Below are positions 1 through 12,469 of a stretch of 64,000 bases of DNA, one piece after another. The stretch spans positions 348,501 through 412,500 of the forward strand of contig JAQISU010000192.1 in assembly GCA_029339505.1 (NCBI GenBank). The letters are read 5' to 3'. The notes beneath the pieces are model-generated. The model was not told where the DNA came from. It saw only the letters and a program-made list of their open reading frames with translations, and did not search any database. Origin of the DNA: Unio delphinus. Lineage: Eukaryota > Mollusca > Bivalvia > Unionida > Unionidae. The translations under genes were made by a program, and so were the position numbers. Position 1 is the first letter of the stretch; each line of letters opens with the position of its first letter.

Positions 1-1068
1 GATTTAATCAACATAAAACACACAAATATTACTAAGAAAGAAACAAATGTTGCTGTTCAGACAACTTTACTGTCTTGTTGCATTTTCTGTTGGTGCACTG
101 ACTGCAGCTTTACGTCTTACAACCTTTTGGATATTTTCAATTTTTTTTATAAAAACATTCTGTGCGATTGTAGAACATTTTGTTATCACTACCTGCTCAA
201 GGATTTTAAATTTTCCGTCATCCAGGAATTCCCGCACCGTGTCCCGACTTTTCACTGTTTTTTTTTCCCTGTACGAGATCAGTTGATTAGCTCGACATAG
301 GTACATATGGTAAGGGTTGCTCTCTTGATAATATCGTTTATTATCTCTTTCTCACTATTGGCTGACAAATGATGTAATTTCTTCAAACAATTATCCAGCT
401 GAATGTCGTCTTCTTGGGGCGTTTTTGCATTCGAATCTCGCATGCTTGATTCCTCAGATGTTTCAGCATATTTTTTTTAAGTTTCTTTCGCACACTCCAA
501 AGCTCGACTTTGAGGGCCTTCACCTCATCTTCCAATTATTTTCTTATGCGCTTCAGTGTACTAAAAAAGAGAAGATAAAATTACATCATTACTCTCTGCC
601 ATTATAAACTGGTAGATAATGGAATGTCCAAGATAGGAGTGAAACATTACACTTGTGCTGTATTCTGATACGATTCACTGCCTACGATACAATAGATTAT
701 TAATTCTCAGTTTAAAGAATAAAAATGCAAATGACTAATAATTATACATGACTGCTGAAGATTAAAGTAACTCAATTAAATTTTATTCTTTTTATTTTTA
801 AAGATACTTTCTGAGGGAGGGGGATTGGTGTAATAATTCAAGTCTCTTTGGTTCAACTAAGTGCTCAAAAGATCATTTCAGGACTATTGCGGTCGTATGA
901 CTGAATTATACCATTTCACGCGAAAAACGTTTTAAAAAATCAACTATTACTTACTTAGAATTATGTCGTTTTCATTTTGACAGTAAATCTTGTTATGTTA
1001 CTGTTAAAAAACCACAGACTCGTGAAAGATCATGCCTATTGTATGAGAAATGGTTTAAAATTACTTAC
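1..1068. other. Host DNA, no firm gene
   Basis: No complete gene is visible. On the minus strand there is a lysine- and leucine-rich stretch (about 395-545) preceded by a pyrimidine-AG acceptor-like site near 560-575, and another open stretch at 67-306. These could be later exons of the minus-strand gene whose first exon is called at 1069-1252, but reading frames and joins are not resolved. Confidence 0.3.
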
Positions 1069-1252
1069 CTTCAATTCCAATGACGGCCGCATGGTAAGGT
1101 TTCCCTTGAAATTTGGCCAGATTCAAATCTCCTCTTCTATACTCATCACGGCGTGGCTTCAGTATTGTAGTGACGCTTTGTATTGTCCAATTCCTTTCAT
1201 TGTAATACGAAAACAACAAACAGTATTTTCGACCTTCTATCAATGAATCCAT
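1069..1252 (-). CDS. Candidate first exon of a host gene (BEN-protein-like N-terminus)
   Basis: An ATG at 1252 opens about 61 codons that stop exactly at a canonical donor (GTAAGT, complement of 1063-1068). The peptide has short beta-like segments, a run of basic residues (LKPRRDEYRRGD) and a FQGKPYHAAVIGI stretch, resembling the N-terminal segment seen in invertebrate BEN-domain proteins. That resemblance is from memory and weak. It lies head to head with the exon at 1657-1807, 404 bp away. Transcript data would settle it. Confidence 0.4.
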
Positions 1253-1656
1253 TTCGTTTAATATTCAGCAAATGCGCACGGTGTTCTTTGGCGGAATAGA
1301 TCGATTTCGAATCGACCAACCGCATCATCAACCGTTATTCAGATCGACCTCGGCTATTTCTGTGATGCAACATATGACTTGTTCGAATGACGTCGGTGCT
1401 GCGGATGCTGCAACTCTAAGATAGCCAATTTTATACCATTACCGTACCGTCATTAAAAGACTCAAAATCGATTTTATTTATTAAAAAATTGTAAGAATAA
1501 AATTCTTCGATAAAAACAACAACAAACAAACTTGTTTCAATATCGGTAGCAAATCTGTTTTTAAAAAAAATCACCTAGACGTTTGCTGATAACCAATATA
1601 ACTCGTATTAACCGTGCAATTAAAGTGTCATTTTGATCAAGATCGCAAACAATTAC
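1253..1656. promoter_or_regulatory. Possible bidirectional host promoter
   Basis: This 404-bp interval separates two candidate first exons that diverge. It contains GC-richer sequence near 1280-1400 and AT-rich sequence near 1450-1580. No TATA box or defined site can be assigned with confidence; the call rests on gene arrangement only. Confidence 0.25.
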
Positions 1657-1807
1657 ATGGCAGACGAAGTTGTACAAAGCTGCTCCAGCAGCAAAACAAA
1701 TAAATTTCAAAGAACAGCAGAAGGAAAATACAAATGTTTGATTTGCACAAGGAGTTTGGCATCAAAACAAAATATTCTGCTGCATTTGCATGAAGTACAT
1801 AACCTCA
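1657..1807 (+). CDS. Candidate first exon encoding one C2H2 zinc finger
   Basis: ATG at 1657 opens about 50 codons. Residues 26-48 or so carry a classical C2H2 finger: C-x2-C-x12-H-x4-H (CLIC ... HLHEVH). The frame runs into a canonical donor, GTAAGT at 1808-1813, immediately after the finger, as expected for a first coding exon of a zinc-finger gene. The serine- and lysine-rich N-terminus has no recognisable domain. Later exons are not identified in this window; the insertions downstream may lie in its intron or beyond it. Confidence 0.45.
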
Positions 1808-2286
1808 GTAAGTGTTGGTTTAACAATAGGAAGCGTGCCGTAATTTTTAAAATTTTAATCAATAAAATGAGATCAGTTCGGGTATTGTCCTGTAATTGGG
1901 TGCAAAAACTAAAAATAATAATATAAGTCTGTGGTTGAAATACGAATACAATTAATGCTGGATGCCATAATTATATTGTCGAATTTACTTCTAAAACATC
2001 ACTACGTTTACTTTTTTTAAAATCTAAAATGGTCCAAAACAATTTCTGAGGGCATCCGTTTAAATTGTCACATTTTGTACAATTTATTTCAATCTATCAC
2101 ATTATAATTATGTAATTCCCCAATTGATGTTTAATGAAAAGCAGTGTTACAAATCAGAAGTTGAGGTAATACTGTGGACACTTTATTTCAAGCAAATTCA
2201 AATGTTCAGTCTTGTGATTTTTACTTTAAAGATATTTTTCAGCTATTATTGCATGATTTTTAATTGCCATTCTTTTTGTTTATTTA
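1808..2286. other. Intron-like host sequence
   Basis: AT-rich sequence after the splice donor at 1808. I see no gene, RNA or repeat here. Confidence 0.3.
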
Positions 2287-2690
2287 ACTTCTTGACATGA
2301 TCCAGAATTCTGTCAAGAACTATTCATGAGCTTTTTATGAATTATTTAAAGTAATTTTAGTTCATTAACCATTCTTGACATGTTCCAAAATTCTGTCAAG
2401 AACTATTCATGAGCTTTTTATGAACTATTTAAATTCATATTAGTTCATTAAATGTTCTTGACCTGTTCAAGAACTCATTCAAGAACAGTTCTTAAACTCT
2501 TTAAATTATTATTATTATTGTTCTTGAATTGTACTTAATGTGTTCTTAAAAGTTGTTCATGAACTGTTCAAGACATGTTGTTCATGAATAGCCCAAAAAC
2601 TATTTCAAGAACATTTCATGTTCAGTTCAAGAATAGTTCATAAAGTTCATGAACTGTTCATGAACTGTTCTTTATTTCAAGAACTCCATT
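2287..2690. repeat. TTCATGAA/TCAAGAA palindrome-rich repeat block
   Basis: Two roughly 80-bp tandem copies (starting near 2287 and 2370) share the TTCTTGACATG...AATTCTGTCAAGAAC and TTCATGAGCTTTTTATGAA segments. Many short inverted copies of GTTCATGAAC and TTCTTGAA follow up to about 2690. The block is non-coding and can fold on itself, like short satellite or MITE-derived sequence. Confidence 0.7.
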
Positions 2691-3431
2691 TCGCAGGGGC
2701 TTCAATGATGAATGCAAAATGAAATCTGGAATGAACACAAGTGCATTTCATATAAATACTTGAAACTGCATTATTTTAAGATACCACTAAATTTCCAAAA
2801 GCCTTTTTGCATGATGATCCAGAACCCTATTCCTTACACTGAAATACATTTTGTTATCCCATAAAAGCTAGGGAATTCTTCTTGCTTTTTTCACATAAAA
2901 AAACTCAACTCTCATTGATGTGTTTATAGCATTAATAATGCTAACATCTATACAGTCTTTATCTTAAAGAAACAAATAAATACAATTTTGCAGACAAATA
3001 TTATACAACTATATTTTTATGATTATTAATCCAAGTGTATATATAGAGTAATATGTGAAACTTCAATGATGATTTTAAACTTTATGGAATTGCTATTCCA
3101 TTAAAGCATATTATTAATAAAACAAAACATGCAAGCTATTATTTTCACTTTAACACTTTAAAAAATACAGAAAATCCAAAAGGAACAAAGAATGAAAGAA
3201 AAATCTGCATGAATTTTTAAAGCCATAACAGATGAAATGTAAATGTGTATAGAAAACAAATGGCAAATAAACTGAATGGAAAAGAAAGAAGTAGCATTAG
3301 TTTTCATATAATAATATTTTAAATGTGAGAACTTCAATATCAACACTTTCAAGGTATATAAATGCAAGTTGCCAACTATGTTTTTTTCAGAAATCTACAA
3401 TCTAAATTTAAATGAAAACTGACCAAATCTT
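2691..3431. other. Host non-coding DNA
   Basis: AT-rich; no gene or recognisable repeat seen. Confidence 0.3.
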
Positions 3432-3681
3432 GTTGTTGTTGTTTTAGAGTTTAACGCCATTTTTCAGCACATGATAGGCTATACATGCTGGCCCGTATTA
3501 TTGGAGGAGGAAGAACCCGGGAAAACCCCCAGAAAGAACCACCGACCCATGAGAAGCTACTGGCAAGCTTACTGACATAACTACATTAGCTGAATTTTAG
3601 ACTCGAACCCATACAGACAGAGGTGAGATAGCAGTGATCTGTAACAGAAAGTGATTTAGACCACTTGGCCACTTGGGTCCC
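3432..3681 (-). mobile_element. tRNA-derived SINE, copy 1
   Basis: Read on the minus strand, the element starts with a tRNA-like head: an A-box-like TGGCCAAGTGG (complement of 3661-3671) and a B-box GGGTTCGAGTC (complement of 3600-3610), spaced as in a long-variable-arm (Leu/Ser type) tRNA. The body runs to about 3432, where a short (GTT)n tail lies on the plus strand. A second copy is at 9838-10068. It is a polymerase III-type SINE head, not a functional tRNA, because the cloverleaf does not close. Confidence 0.7.
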
Positions 3682-4014
3682 CTAAAAACTGACCAAAAGC
3701 TCCACACTTGTCAAAATAGACTTTAAACAACATAAAAAGCAAAGTTGAACAAGGTGAAAGGTTCCTTATCAAATGGCATAACAATATAACATAGTTCTTG
3801 AGCAATGTTGGACAAAAAGATGGATCGACAAATGGCAAAGTGACAAAGATGGGGTTCCCACATTTTCATTGAAGCTGACAAGGAAAATGGAAGGTGTTAT
3901 CAATAGTTTTTCTCCTTTTAACCAGCAGAAACAAGTTATTAGGATTTATTGAGATAATACTGGCACAAATAATATATGGGCATGCTTTCATAGAATTCCC
4001 ATGATCCAATATAG

Positions 4015-4195
4015 AGCATATTTTAAAATGAACTCAAAAAAAGTTCCAATTTGTTGACTCCTAATAAACATTCAATACAAAGAGAGACAAACAAATCATG
4101 GGCATATTTTAAAATTAACTCAAAAGTGTTATAATTTGTAGACTAATAACATTCCTACCAATCATTCAATAAAGAGACAGACAAACACATCATAG
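4015..4195. repeat. Two-copy tandem duplication, ~90 bp
   Basis: 4015-4104 and 4105-4195 are imperfect direct copies sharing GGGCATATTTTAAAAT, ACTCAAAA and AAAGAGA-ACAAACA segments. Non-coding. Confidence 0.55.
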
Positions 4196-4486
4196 TCAAA
4201 ACTGATTATCTTTTACGTACAATTTTTAAGGTGAAGGAAACCATCACAGTGAAAACAAACTTCCCTTCTATTGTGGCATACTGCAAATTCTAGACTGTCT
4301 CTTGCCATTTCTCTGCATTTCTAGCTTTTTTGAATAGATTTTCAATATGCTAAAGGCACAATTCTATCAAATTTACATCCTGATAGCATCTAAACATATG
4401 ATGATTGCTTGGATTCACCAAACAATGTGACAACACCTGTTCACTAATATAATCGTTGCTGGCAAAGATATCCCCAAGAATAACAA

Positions 4487-4760
4487 TCATACAAAATGCA
4501 ACATATATATGTTCAGTGACAGCTTTAAAACAAACAAGATAAAATACTTGGTAGCATATGTTGCTCTTCTTTTGCAAAAGCAACACTGCTCACAGCCAAC
4601 ACATTTAGCATATGTTGGATTACACGGGTTTTCTACCAAATCTACTGCTGGCTGTTCACCTGAGTGTGTGACCATATCTTTGTGGAAACAAGTCACACAG
4701 GAAAATCTGTTTTCTGCAATGAATTTTAATTTGTCCACATCTTGTCAATATAAATAATCT
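4487..4760 (-). CDS. Low-confidence candidate host exon, Cys-rich
   Basis: A minus-strand frame of about 80 codons lies downstream of an acceptor-like T-rich stretch ending in AG (complement of about 4760-4772). The peptide has CxxC pairs (CVTC, then CVGCEQCCFC), which is unusual for chance sequence. No family is recognised and no donor is convincing. It may equally be random. Confidence 0.2.
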
Positions 4761-6951
4761 AAAAAAAACCTTAAGTGTAATTTAAATTTCATGGTGTAAA
4801 ACACTTCCTTAAAGACTTGTATGATGCCTTGCAGCTCAGTGATCAATCCTTGCAAGACATATGTCATTTCTGATAACATAACTAAGGTCTTTCATGTTAC
4901 AACTGTTTAAAAAATATAATATTTGATCTCCATCTTTTATAATTTATTGAAACTGTCTAGCACCATTCAGGTTCTCTCTACATCTTGTTCATGCTCATCT
5001 TTATCTCAATTAAACTAGTGTTACAATAGATTCTTTTATTTCAACTTTGTGATAGGCAAAGTTTCCTTTAGTACAAAGTAGACATCATTGGATATCTTCT
5101 GGTGAAAACAAAATGATCATAAATTCAGGTGGAGTAGTGACAGCAAATTTGTTAAGACAGTCATTGTGGCAACTACATTAGACATCTTGATTTAGGACCA
5201 ATTAGGTATCATAAGAAGTCTACTGTTACAAACCCTATGTTGATATTCCATACTTCATGGTCTATTGTGTACCATTTAATTTATTGTATACCATCAAGCC
5301 ACACAAACAATAATTAATTATATCTATCATAATTTTTTGTACACAAAATTTAATATTTGTTTTGTTATCCTATTAATTTTAGAACAAAAAACGAATTAAT
5401 GTGAAGATTTACTTTTGCCAAAGTGATAATAAAGTATGTCCCTTTAAATTTATAGCTTAGATTAAAAGCTGCAAAAAATATTGCACTTTTATATATATTT
5501 TTATTACATTTTGTAAAAATTGAAGACAGGTTCCCATTTCAAACAAATTCAAAATCATACCAAAGTTTGATTTAGGTACTTCAAATGACCAGGGTATTGT
5601 TTTGCTATGCAAGTTATGAGGAGTGACTACCTTTGGACATGTTCTTAACTGAGTCATCGAACTGTGAAATGGAAGATTCACACAATATAACAATCATTGA
5701 TTATATTCATGCACGTAATTTCTTGCTTTTTTTATTGTATTTCACTACATATTTTTATGGTTTTTCGCAACATTTTTCAAACAACATCAAATAAAAAATA
5801 ATGTATCATTTATATACGCAAAATGAACAATTTATTCTTTGCCGAATATATTTTGGGATAATCCCATATAAGAATTTAAAATATAAATATTTGTTTCTTC
5901 AATGAAACAAAAACCCGAAATATCTGTTATCTTTGCTTAAATGTGTATCTGAGATATCTAATAATGAAAAGAAATAGATATTATTAAATATTCACCAATT
6001 ATAAGTATGTAGATAGCTCTCAACTCAACTTACGCAGAAAGGGCAAATATTTTGTTAACTGAGAATCAATTCACATTCATCATATTGCTCTTCTTCATCT
6101 TTTGCATCAGCGAATAAATATAATGATAGATGTATTTGTTGTTCTGTTGTTGTCATTATAATATATACAGTTAATCATAAACAGCTGGACAACATCATTA
6201 ATGAACGCTGTTGATAACTTTAGAATGTGTAACAAAGAATTGCATGCATCACAATATCTCTATTATAAAGAAAACAAACCAACTGAAACCAACTGAAATA
6301 ACAAACTGAAATAACAAAACTCTAACCAACTGAAATAACGAATTGAAACCAACTGAAATAACTAAAACATATAGTAAAGCTTTACATTCTAGCAATGTCC
6401 CCAATATATTAGTTAAACCTCCACACCAAGCTTAATATCTTCTTCCCTGCCTTCTGTGCTTGATTAAATTAACAAGATCTTTGTTACATGTATTAACAAC
6501 ACGAAATTTTATCTTGGTGCTTGAAATCTATCTTCATTGTTGAAGACCATTTAAACTTCCTAACAAATAAAGCCCAAATGCAAACAGCATAGACCCTGAT
6601 CTGCAGTCACATAATAGGCTGGCAGATGTGTGTCCATGGTATTTGTTCTCAGCTGTCTTGCTCCACTGCTACAACGTCTTATGTTCTTGAATAAACCGGC
6701 ATCGCATGATCACCAGTCAACCTGTTTATGCTATGAAGGACATATATTATTTGCTTTAAATGACCACTTTTCGGCCCACCATGCTACATTGTGCTCAAGG
6801 CTAGATGAACTGGGACTACATTCATCATTATTTAAATGTAAACAGAAGCAAAAAGAGAAACATTTCAATGATGGCAGGCATAGAACTGGAAGAATTCTAA
6901 TTATCTCTTCCTCACCCTTTCTGGCTCAACAATTAAAAACATTCGGCTGTT
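4761..6951. other. Host non-coding DNA
   Basis: No supported gene. A minisatellite lies at 6278-6362. The sequence from about 6620 may already be 5' sequence of the LINE at 6952, but no family feature is seen there. Confidence 0.3.
6278..6362 (+). repeat. Minisatellite, CCAACTGAAATAAC units
   Basis: Five to six imperfect units of about 14-20 bp, variants of CCAACTGAAATAACAAA, are arranged head to tail. Confidence 0.7.
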
Positions 6952-8012
6952 AATTTAGATAACCTAGTGCAATTCCTATTATCAACCTTTATGTCAACTA
7001 TCCCAGAGATTCCACTGCGTATAGCATTATTCAATGCCCAATCAGTAGGACCACTGGAAAAATGCACAGAAATAGTTAATTATATCAACGATCTGAATAT
7101 CGATGTCTTCTTCCTAACAGAAACATGGCTAAAAACATCAGGTGATGAGCCCAGGTGTGTGGACCAAAACCCACTAAAACTCCATCAAGTCATTCCCCTG
7201 TCACTCTCGTGGAGGTGGAAATGCTGTCATCACAAAGACTTACATGGTAAAATGTCTTAATTACACCACATATTTCAATTTCTGATACACATCCTTTGAA
7301 CTAGTCCAAACAACATTCCCACTTGAACAAAGGTCAGTCCACTTCGTCTGCCTCTACTGCCCTCCTCTTAGTAGAAGAAACAAGCTGACCAAATCTCTCT
7401 TTTTGTAGCAGTGTTTGAATCTCCTGGAATATAGAAATGTGATAGGTGGCAACCTGGTTCTTCAACTTTCACTCTGTCCTGCAAACCCATGCACATCAAA
7501 ACACCTAGATTCCTTTTCATGTTTTTAACCTTAAACAGTCAGTCAACCAACCCACCCATAAACATGGTCACATTGTAGATAAGATTCTTCATAAACCTGA
7601 TGATAATGTTCTACGGTTCACAATTGTATCCATCGAACTTGCCCAAACTCTGCATTATAAGCCATTTGGACATATCAGTCACTAACCCTTCACATGTATA
7701 CTAAGAGAAACCTCTGTATGATAGAAGGTCCAAACAAATGCATGACATCCAAGCAAACCTAACAACTTTCTTACCTCCTGCAGCATAACAACTCAATAAC
7801 TGCCTGTATTCATGCCCCAGCCACCAAATGCAAGGTATGAATTTAAAAGTGGTATCTGTGGTTTAGCAGTGTTAGAGACCAGCTTCACACTGCTTAAAGA
7901 AACAGTCGTAACGTAGAGAGGCTTTGGCTTTCCACCAGACTCACTATTCATAAGCAAATCTTGAATCTATAAAGCCGCTAAGAAGAACGTCACAACAATT
8001 GTCCATGCAGCC
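6952..8012 (+). mobile_element. LINE fragment L1 (endonuclease region)
   Basis: The plus strand encodes the start of an APE-type endonuclease: LFNAQSVG, then INDLNIDVFFLTETWL at about 6967-7140, a signature of Jockey/CR1-like non-LTR retrotransposons. Downstream DNA matches the minus-strand copy L2 at 12470-14222, including the block ending CATTTTAGCCAA-like near 8010, but is full of stops and frameshifts. The match stops where the Polinton penton-like relic starts at 8013, so this copy is interrupted or truncated. No reverse transcriptase domain follows. Confidence 0.75.
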
Positions 8013-9309
8013 AACAACCTCAACAAACCTTGAATTCAGTGTGAAGTTTCCCACTGCGATTCCGGTTAAGGAGATAGCGCTGGCAAAATTACGAGTATAC
8101 CACAGATGGCCAAATATTACATCTAAACCATTTGGTGGTCAGCATCCAAATAATTCCTTGGTGTTTGCGAGTAAAAATAAACAAGACGTAACTCCAGACT
8201 GGAATATAGTTTCACTACCATCTGGGTCTTACCGAATCGAACAAATCAATAATGAATCACAGCATAGAATAAAATCCATTACAAGAAAAGAATCAAATAT
8301 CGCTATAACAGTTCATGAACTAACACTATCATCCGCGATTGAGATAAACTCACCCGGATATGCTGTAGATATCTATCAGAGTTCTATAAGAACCGTGCTA
8401 GGAAGGCCTGAAATTACACCTCGACCGTCTTATAAAAATTTACCCGAACGTAAAAAGTATGATTATGTCACAGACAATAAATCATTTCATGATATCCCTC
8501 CTAAAATTCATAATCGGGAATTTTTGACAAATCAAACTATTTACGATAATGGGAATTGGGTGTTTGATAGAGGATTGGCGGGTGGTTGGATTGAATTGAA
8601 TCTAGCTAGTGTCGCGGAATAATATAATTCCCTTAATAAAGGGTATAAGAAGTACTTAAATAAAATACGTCAGAGTTTTCAAGAACATATTTTTGATTTA
8701 TCGTCGAAACTCTCAATTATCAAATACACGCAAATACTAAATCATATTGTATACGATATGGAATTGTTTAATCTACGACTTATTCAAGTAATATTAGATG
8801 CCAGGGATGGTTCTGAAAGTCTCAGAGTAGAATTTGCAAAACGATTTAATATACGTGTAGAAGATATTTCAACATTTAAATTTCTCGGTTAAAATCAACC
8901 ATGAGTACTTCCCGTTGATACTCGACGCATGGAAAAAAATTTCACAACCACAGACAACTTTCCTCAAACATAATAATGACCCAGACGATGGTGGGCGACA
9001 TATTGCTCCTGCTAATGTGAATATATCCTCGGTGATTGCAATAAATCTAGTATTTGATGCTATTGATGGAAGTTACCAAATAAATCTTGAAAAATCAAAT
9101 CAAGCCCAGCAGGGGTATATTTTATATTCGTTTGCACCAATGGTTCCACCCGGGTTTTTAATAATTGACGATCCAACAAATCCAGTGTATATGCGATGTC
9201 ATAATGATTCATTAACGAGAATAAATTTTAAACTCACTGACCAGTCCAATAATTTGATTGACTTAGGAGGAGAGACTTTACAAATTAATCTGTATGTGAA
9301 ATCCTAAAG
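8013..9309 (+). pseudogene. Orphan Polinton penton-like pseudogene (E0)
   Basis: It is homologous to nearly all of the 464-residue protein at 18844-20238 but lacks its first ~30 codons. Reading starts at the LEFSVKFP block and continues to the C-terminal KS and stop at 9307. There is an in-frame stop at 8620, another at 8890 and a frameshift between 8890 and 8915. No other viral gene and no TIR is beside it. It joins LINE L1 on its left; the right flank is unrelated host sequence. It may be the last remnant of an element or a single-gene copy made by other means. No poly(A) tail is visible. Confidence 0.85.
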
Positions 9310-9837
9310 GATTTTTGTCTAAGACTTTTACCTAAAGGATGTTTACCAAAAACTATTATATTTTTAGTATTGTCTGAAATAGTTTTGGTCTCCGAAGGCA
9401 TTTTTTTTGTTTGAAAACTTGTCTGTTCACCCTTCTTGCTGCTAATACATATATGTAAAACTACCCCTGCTTCCCATCTCTACTCAATGATGGATATGAA
9501 TATATTTTAATACAAAAATGGATAACTTTTCTGCAAACATGGAGAACAATTATCGAGCTGAGAAGCTGCATTCACAAAATATGCCCCATAAGGTATTCAT
9601 CTAAAGGTTAGAAAGGGTAATAACTCTTCCAACAATCAAGGATTCATCAATATCCACATCTTTCAATTATGATCATAATATGTAGCCTACAGTAATAAAA
9701 TGAAACAAACAAAATTATTATCTGGAACTAGTTGTACCAATGAGACTGAATTATAAACTATATTAAAATATAAAAGGGCAATAACTCTAATAAATGTTTG
9801 AAAGCAAAGTAACTTCTTTGTCACCACATCTTCATGT
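9310..9837. other. Host non-coding DNA
   Basis: No gene or repeat seen. The LINE interrupted at 8012 does not resume here. Confidence 0.35.
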
Positions 9838-10068
9838 TTGTTTGTTTTTTATTATTTAACGCCATTTTTCAGCACAAGATAGGATATACATGGCGGCCAG
9901 TATTAATGGTGGAGGAAGAACTCGGAAAACCCCGGAAAGAACCCATGAGAAGCTACTTTCTAACATACCCACATTGGCCGAATTTTAGACTCGAACCCAT
10001 GCAGATGTGAGATGGTAGTGATCCGTAACTGACAGCACTTTAGACCACTCAACCACTCGGGGCCCATA
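9838..10068 (-). mobile_element. tRNA-derived SINE, copy 2
   Basis: Same family and orientation as 3432-3681, sharing the TTTAACGCCATTTTTCAGCA tail block, the GGAGGAAGAAC body block and the B-box (complement of 9988-9998). The A-box region near 10040-10055 is degraded. It is a few per cent to tens of per cent diverged from copy 1 by eye. Confidence 0.7.
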
Positions 10069-11045
10069 ATCACATCCTAAGGTAGTGACCATAATAATTA
10101 CTAAGCTTTATGGCAATCCTCCAACAAGTTGCATTACAAGATTGTGTAATAAGCTACATGATAAAACGTATAAGTTGAATACAAATTGTGGAAATAAAGT
10201 GAACTTTTGACAGTTACATCTTCATATGATGAGCATAAGAATGAATTAAGATACATGACAAAAATGAAAAAGAACTAATAAAAGTTATAAAAACAAAGTA
10301 ATTTGTCAAAACACATATCTTTAGGTAATAACCATTGAATTAGTATGTCTCATGACAATCCTTCAAGATTTGTTAGCCTAGGTGTACTAACCAGATTGTA
10401 CCCACTGCTACAATTCATTTGCTCCAACAAGAATTAAAGGAGCAATACGACTTTAACTATGCTAGCGGTAATGACAGAAGTATTACTGAATACCCTTATC
10501 TTTATTAGCATTGTATAAAAATACAGATTTACCCGCAGAGCCAGCCAATGTTCCTCTTAGATCTCTCTGTGAAAATGTAGGGAAATCCACAAGCTGGGTT
10601 AATTTATGTCTCACCATCAAAAAGCTTCTCAGCAAATCTTCTTCATGGGGGTGGGGTGCAAGAAAATTATCTAGGCTGCCTCACGTACCTATACAAACAC
10701 AGTAACAGTTTTTTAAAAACTGCCGATTGCCTGATCAGTTTTAAAAATGTAGTCTTGCTATGATATCAACAATTAGGACTGGGTCACAGCTCACATCTGA
10801 TATGTGCAACTTGTGATACATAATATGTACCAACCATACACATCTAATGCTACTGAAACATGTTTGTGCTGCTAGTAACAATTAGGGTTGGGTATTTTGC
10901 AGGTCACAGTTTATGAACAATTATACACAAATTTTGACACATGATATATTGTTGACAACACACATCAACTGTTTTCTATTATAAACGATCCGACATATCT
11001 GAAATATAATAATTAAACTTGACCGCTACGATAGATACAAGTAAA
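10069..11045. other. Host non-coding DNA
   Basis: No supported gene. An open stretch at 10511-10705 has no recognisable features. Confidence 0.3.
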
Positions 11046-11276
11046 ATGTTCCAGTATCTTTTTGAGGTACATGTGCTGGCATATCCTACAAAGAGCAAAA
11101 CGATTTGGCAAGAAGAAGTGGTTCAAAAGTACAATGGAATTTTAAAAAATGATGCAGATTTGCAAATTAAAGTTGATCACTGGTCGCAAGAATTAGAAAC
11201 AATTGCAGCCACAAAGAAAGGATCACTTCTGACGCCTTGGGCTAACACAAGACAGACACCAATAAATGAACATTAG
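11046..11276 (+). CDS. Low-confidence small ORF or terminal exon
   Basis: An ATG at 11046 opens 76 codons with composition like a soluble helical protein (MFQYLFEVHVLAYP, then IWQEEVVQKYN, WSQELETIAATKKG) and a proper stop at 11274. No splice acceptor or promoter stands out, and I recognise no family. The peptide does not resemble any element protein in this window, so a host exon is possible. Confidence 0.25.
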   Translation: MFQYLFEVHVLAYPTKSKTIWQEEVVQKYNGILKNDADLQIKVDHWSQELETIAATKKGSLLTPWANTRQTPINEH

Positions 11277-12469
11277 TTACAAGATTTTCAATATGTTTAT
11301 TGTGGTTGACATATCTGAGCATTTTGTTGTGGCCATATTGGAAATCCGATCAGCAATTTATTTTTTTAAGCTAAACTAGACACGATAAGTTTTGTAGTGA
11401 AAATCCTGTGTTGACGACTTTCCATTCAGACGGCCCAGTAAAAAAAGATATATCAAATGGATTCAGTGACAGCTAAAATAGAAGTCATATCAGTACTATT
11501 TTCAATAAGACAAACTAGATAGCATTAAAGAAATTTGTGAAAATCTTATGTTGATACGACTATCCATTCAACAGAATTAATGACAAGATATTTAACCTTT
11601 TAATCTTAGCAGACAAGTCTGATTTCCGATGAGTACCATGTTAAGAAAGGACCAACTAGATATCATAATTAGTGTTCTGGTGATATCTGACTGACTTAAA
11701 AGAACCTAGAAATACATTTTTTTTACAAATGATCAGTAGGTACAATTGCTAATAAAACGGGTAAGAATCAAGGACAGCTAACCAAAACTGGACATGAAAA
11801 TGAATCTTATCCTGAAACCAGAGGGACCAGTCCTGACACTAAAGTCTTAATGCAGAACGCCAAAATGGCAGTTACTATTACCAGTTAATATTACTATTAA
11901 TAATATGAATCAAGGCATAGGAATAGACTGCAATTATGAAGAACTGGGAAAATGCACACCCTAACAAGAGAAATTCACAGCAAGTGTTCTGTTTTCCTCA
12001 AATAGCTAATGCCTCTGCTGAAGTGGAAAAAGAATAAAGAATAAACCCATATGACACAAATGGTAATAACTCACACAAGAATGTAATTAACTGCGACAAA
12101 AAACTTTATCAGGGAATAACCCAATGTCTATTAAGAATATGCCATTAACAGATATAGAACATTCACGTTTTTATATTCCGCTGTGATGGTATTCACTCAG
12201 ATATCAACAGTGCATACAATAATAATAATCTTTCACTTGTCACATTAATTTATTAACCATAATATAGACTGTAGAAAATATATGCATGGATATTATATAT
12301 AGTATATAATCAAACTAATAATGCGGACTTTGTAAGGAGCCTTATCTTTAGAAGCTCTAAGCGCTTTACAACATCTACAATGATATGACTAGAAAAGCCA
12401 AAACAAAACCATGAAATAAGAAAACAAAAAATGCTGAAAAAATTTAATGTAGGATTTAATTATTAGGTA
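11277..12469. other. Host non-coding DNA
   Basis: No gene, RNA or repeat identified. Confidence 0.3.

Noticed and set aside
3600..3681. tRNA gene (A-box and B-box present)
   Set aside because: The cloverleaf does not close and the unit is joined to a repeated body found again at 9838-10068, so it is a SINE head.
6630..6953. 107-codon open frame before LINE L1
   Set aside because: No LINE ORF1 or other family feature is visible, and it ends just before the endonuclease similarity in another frame.
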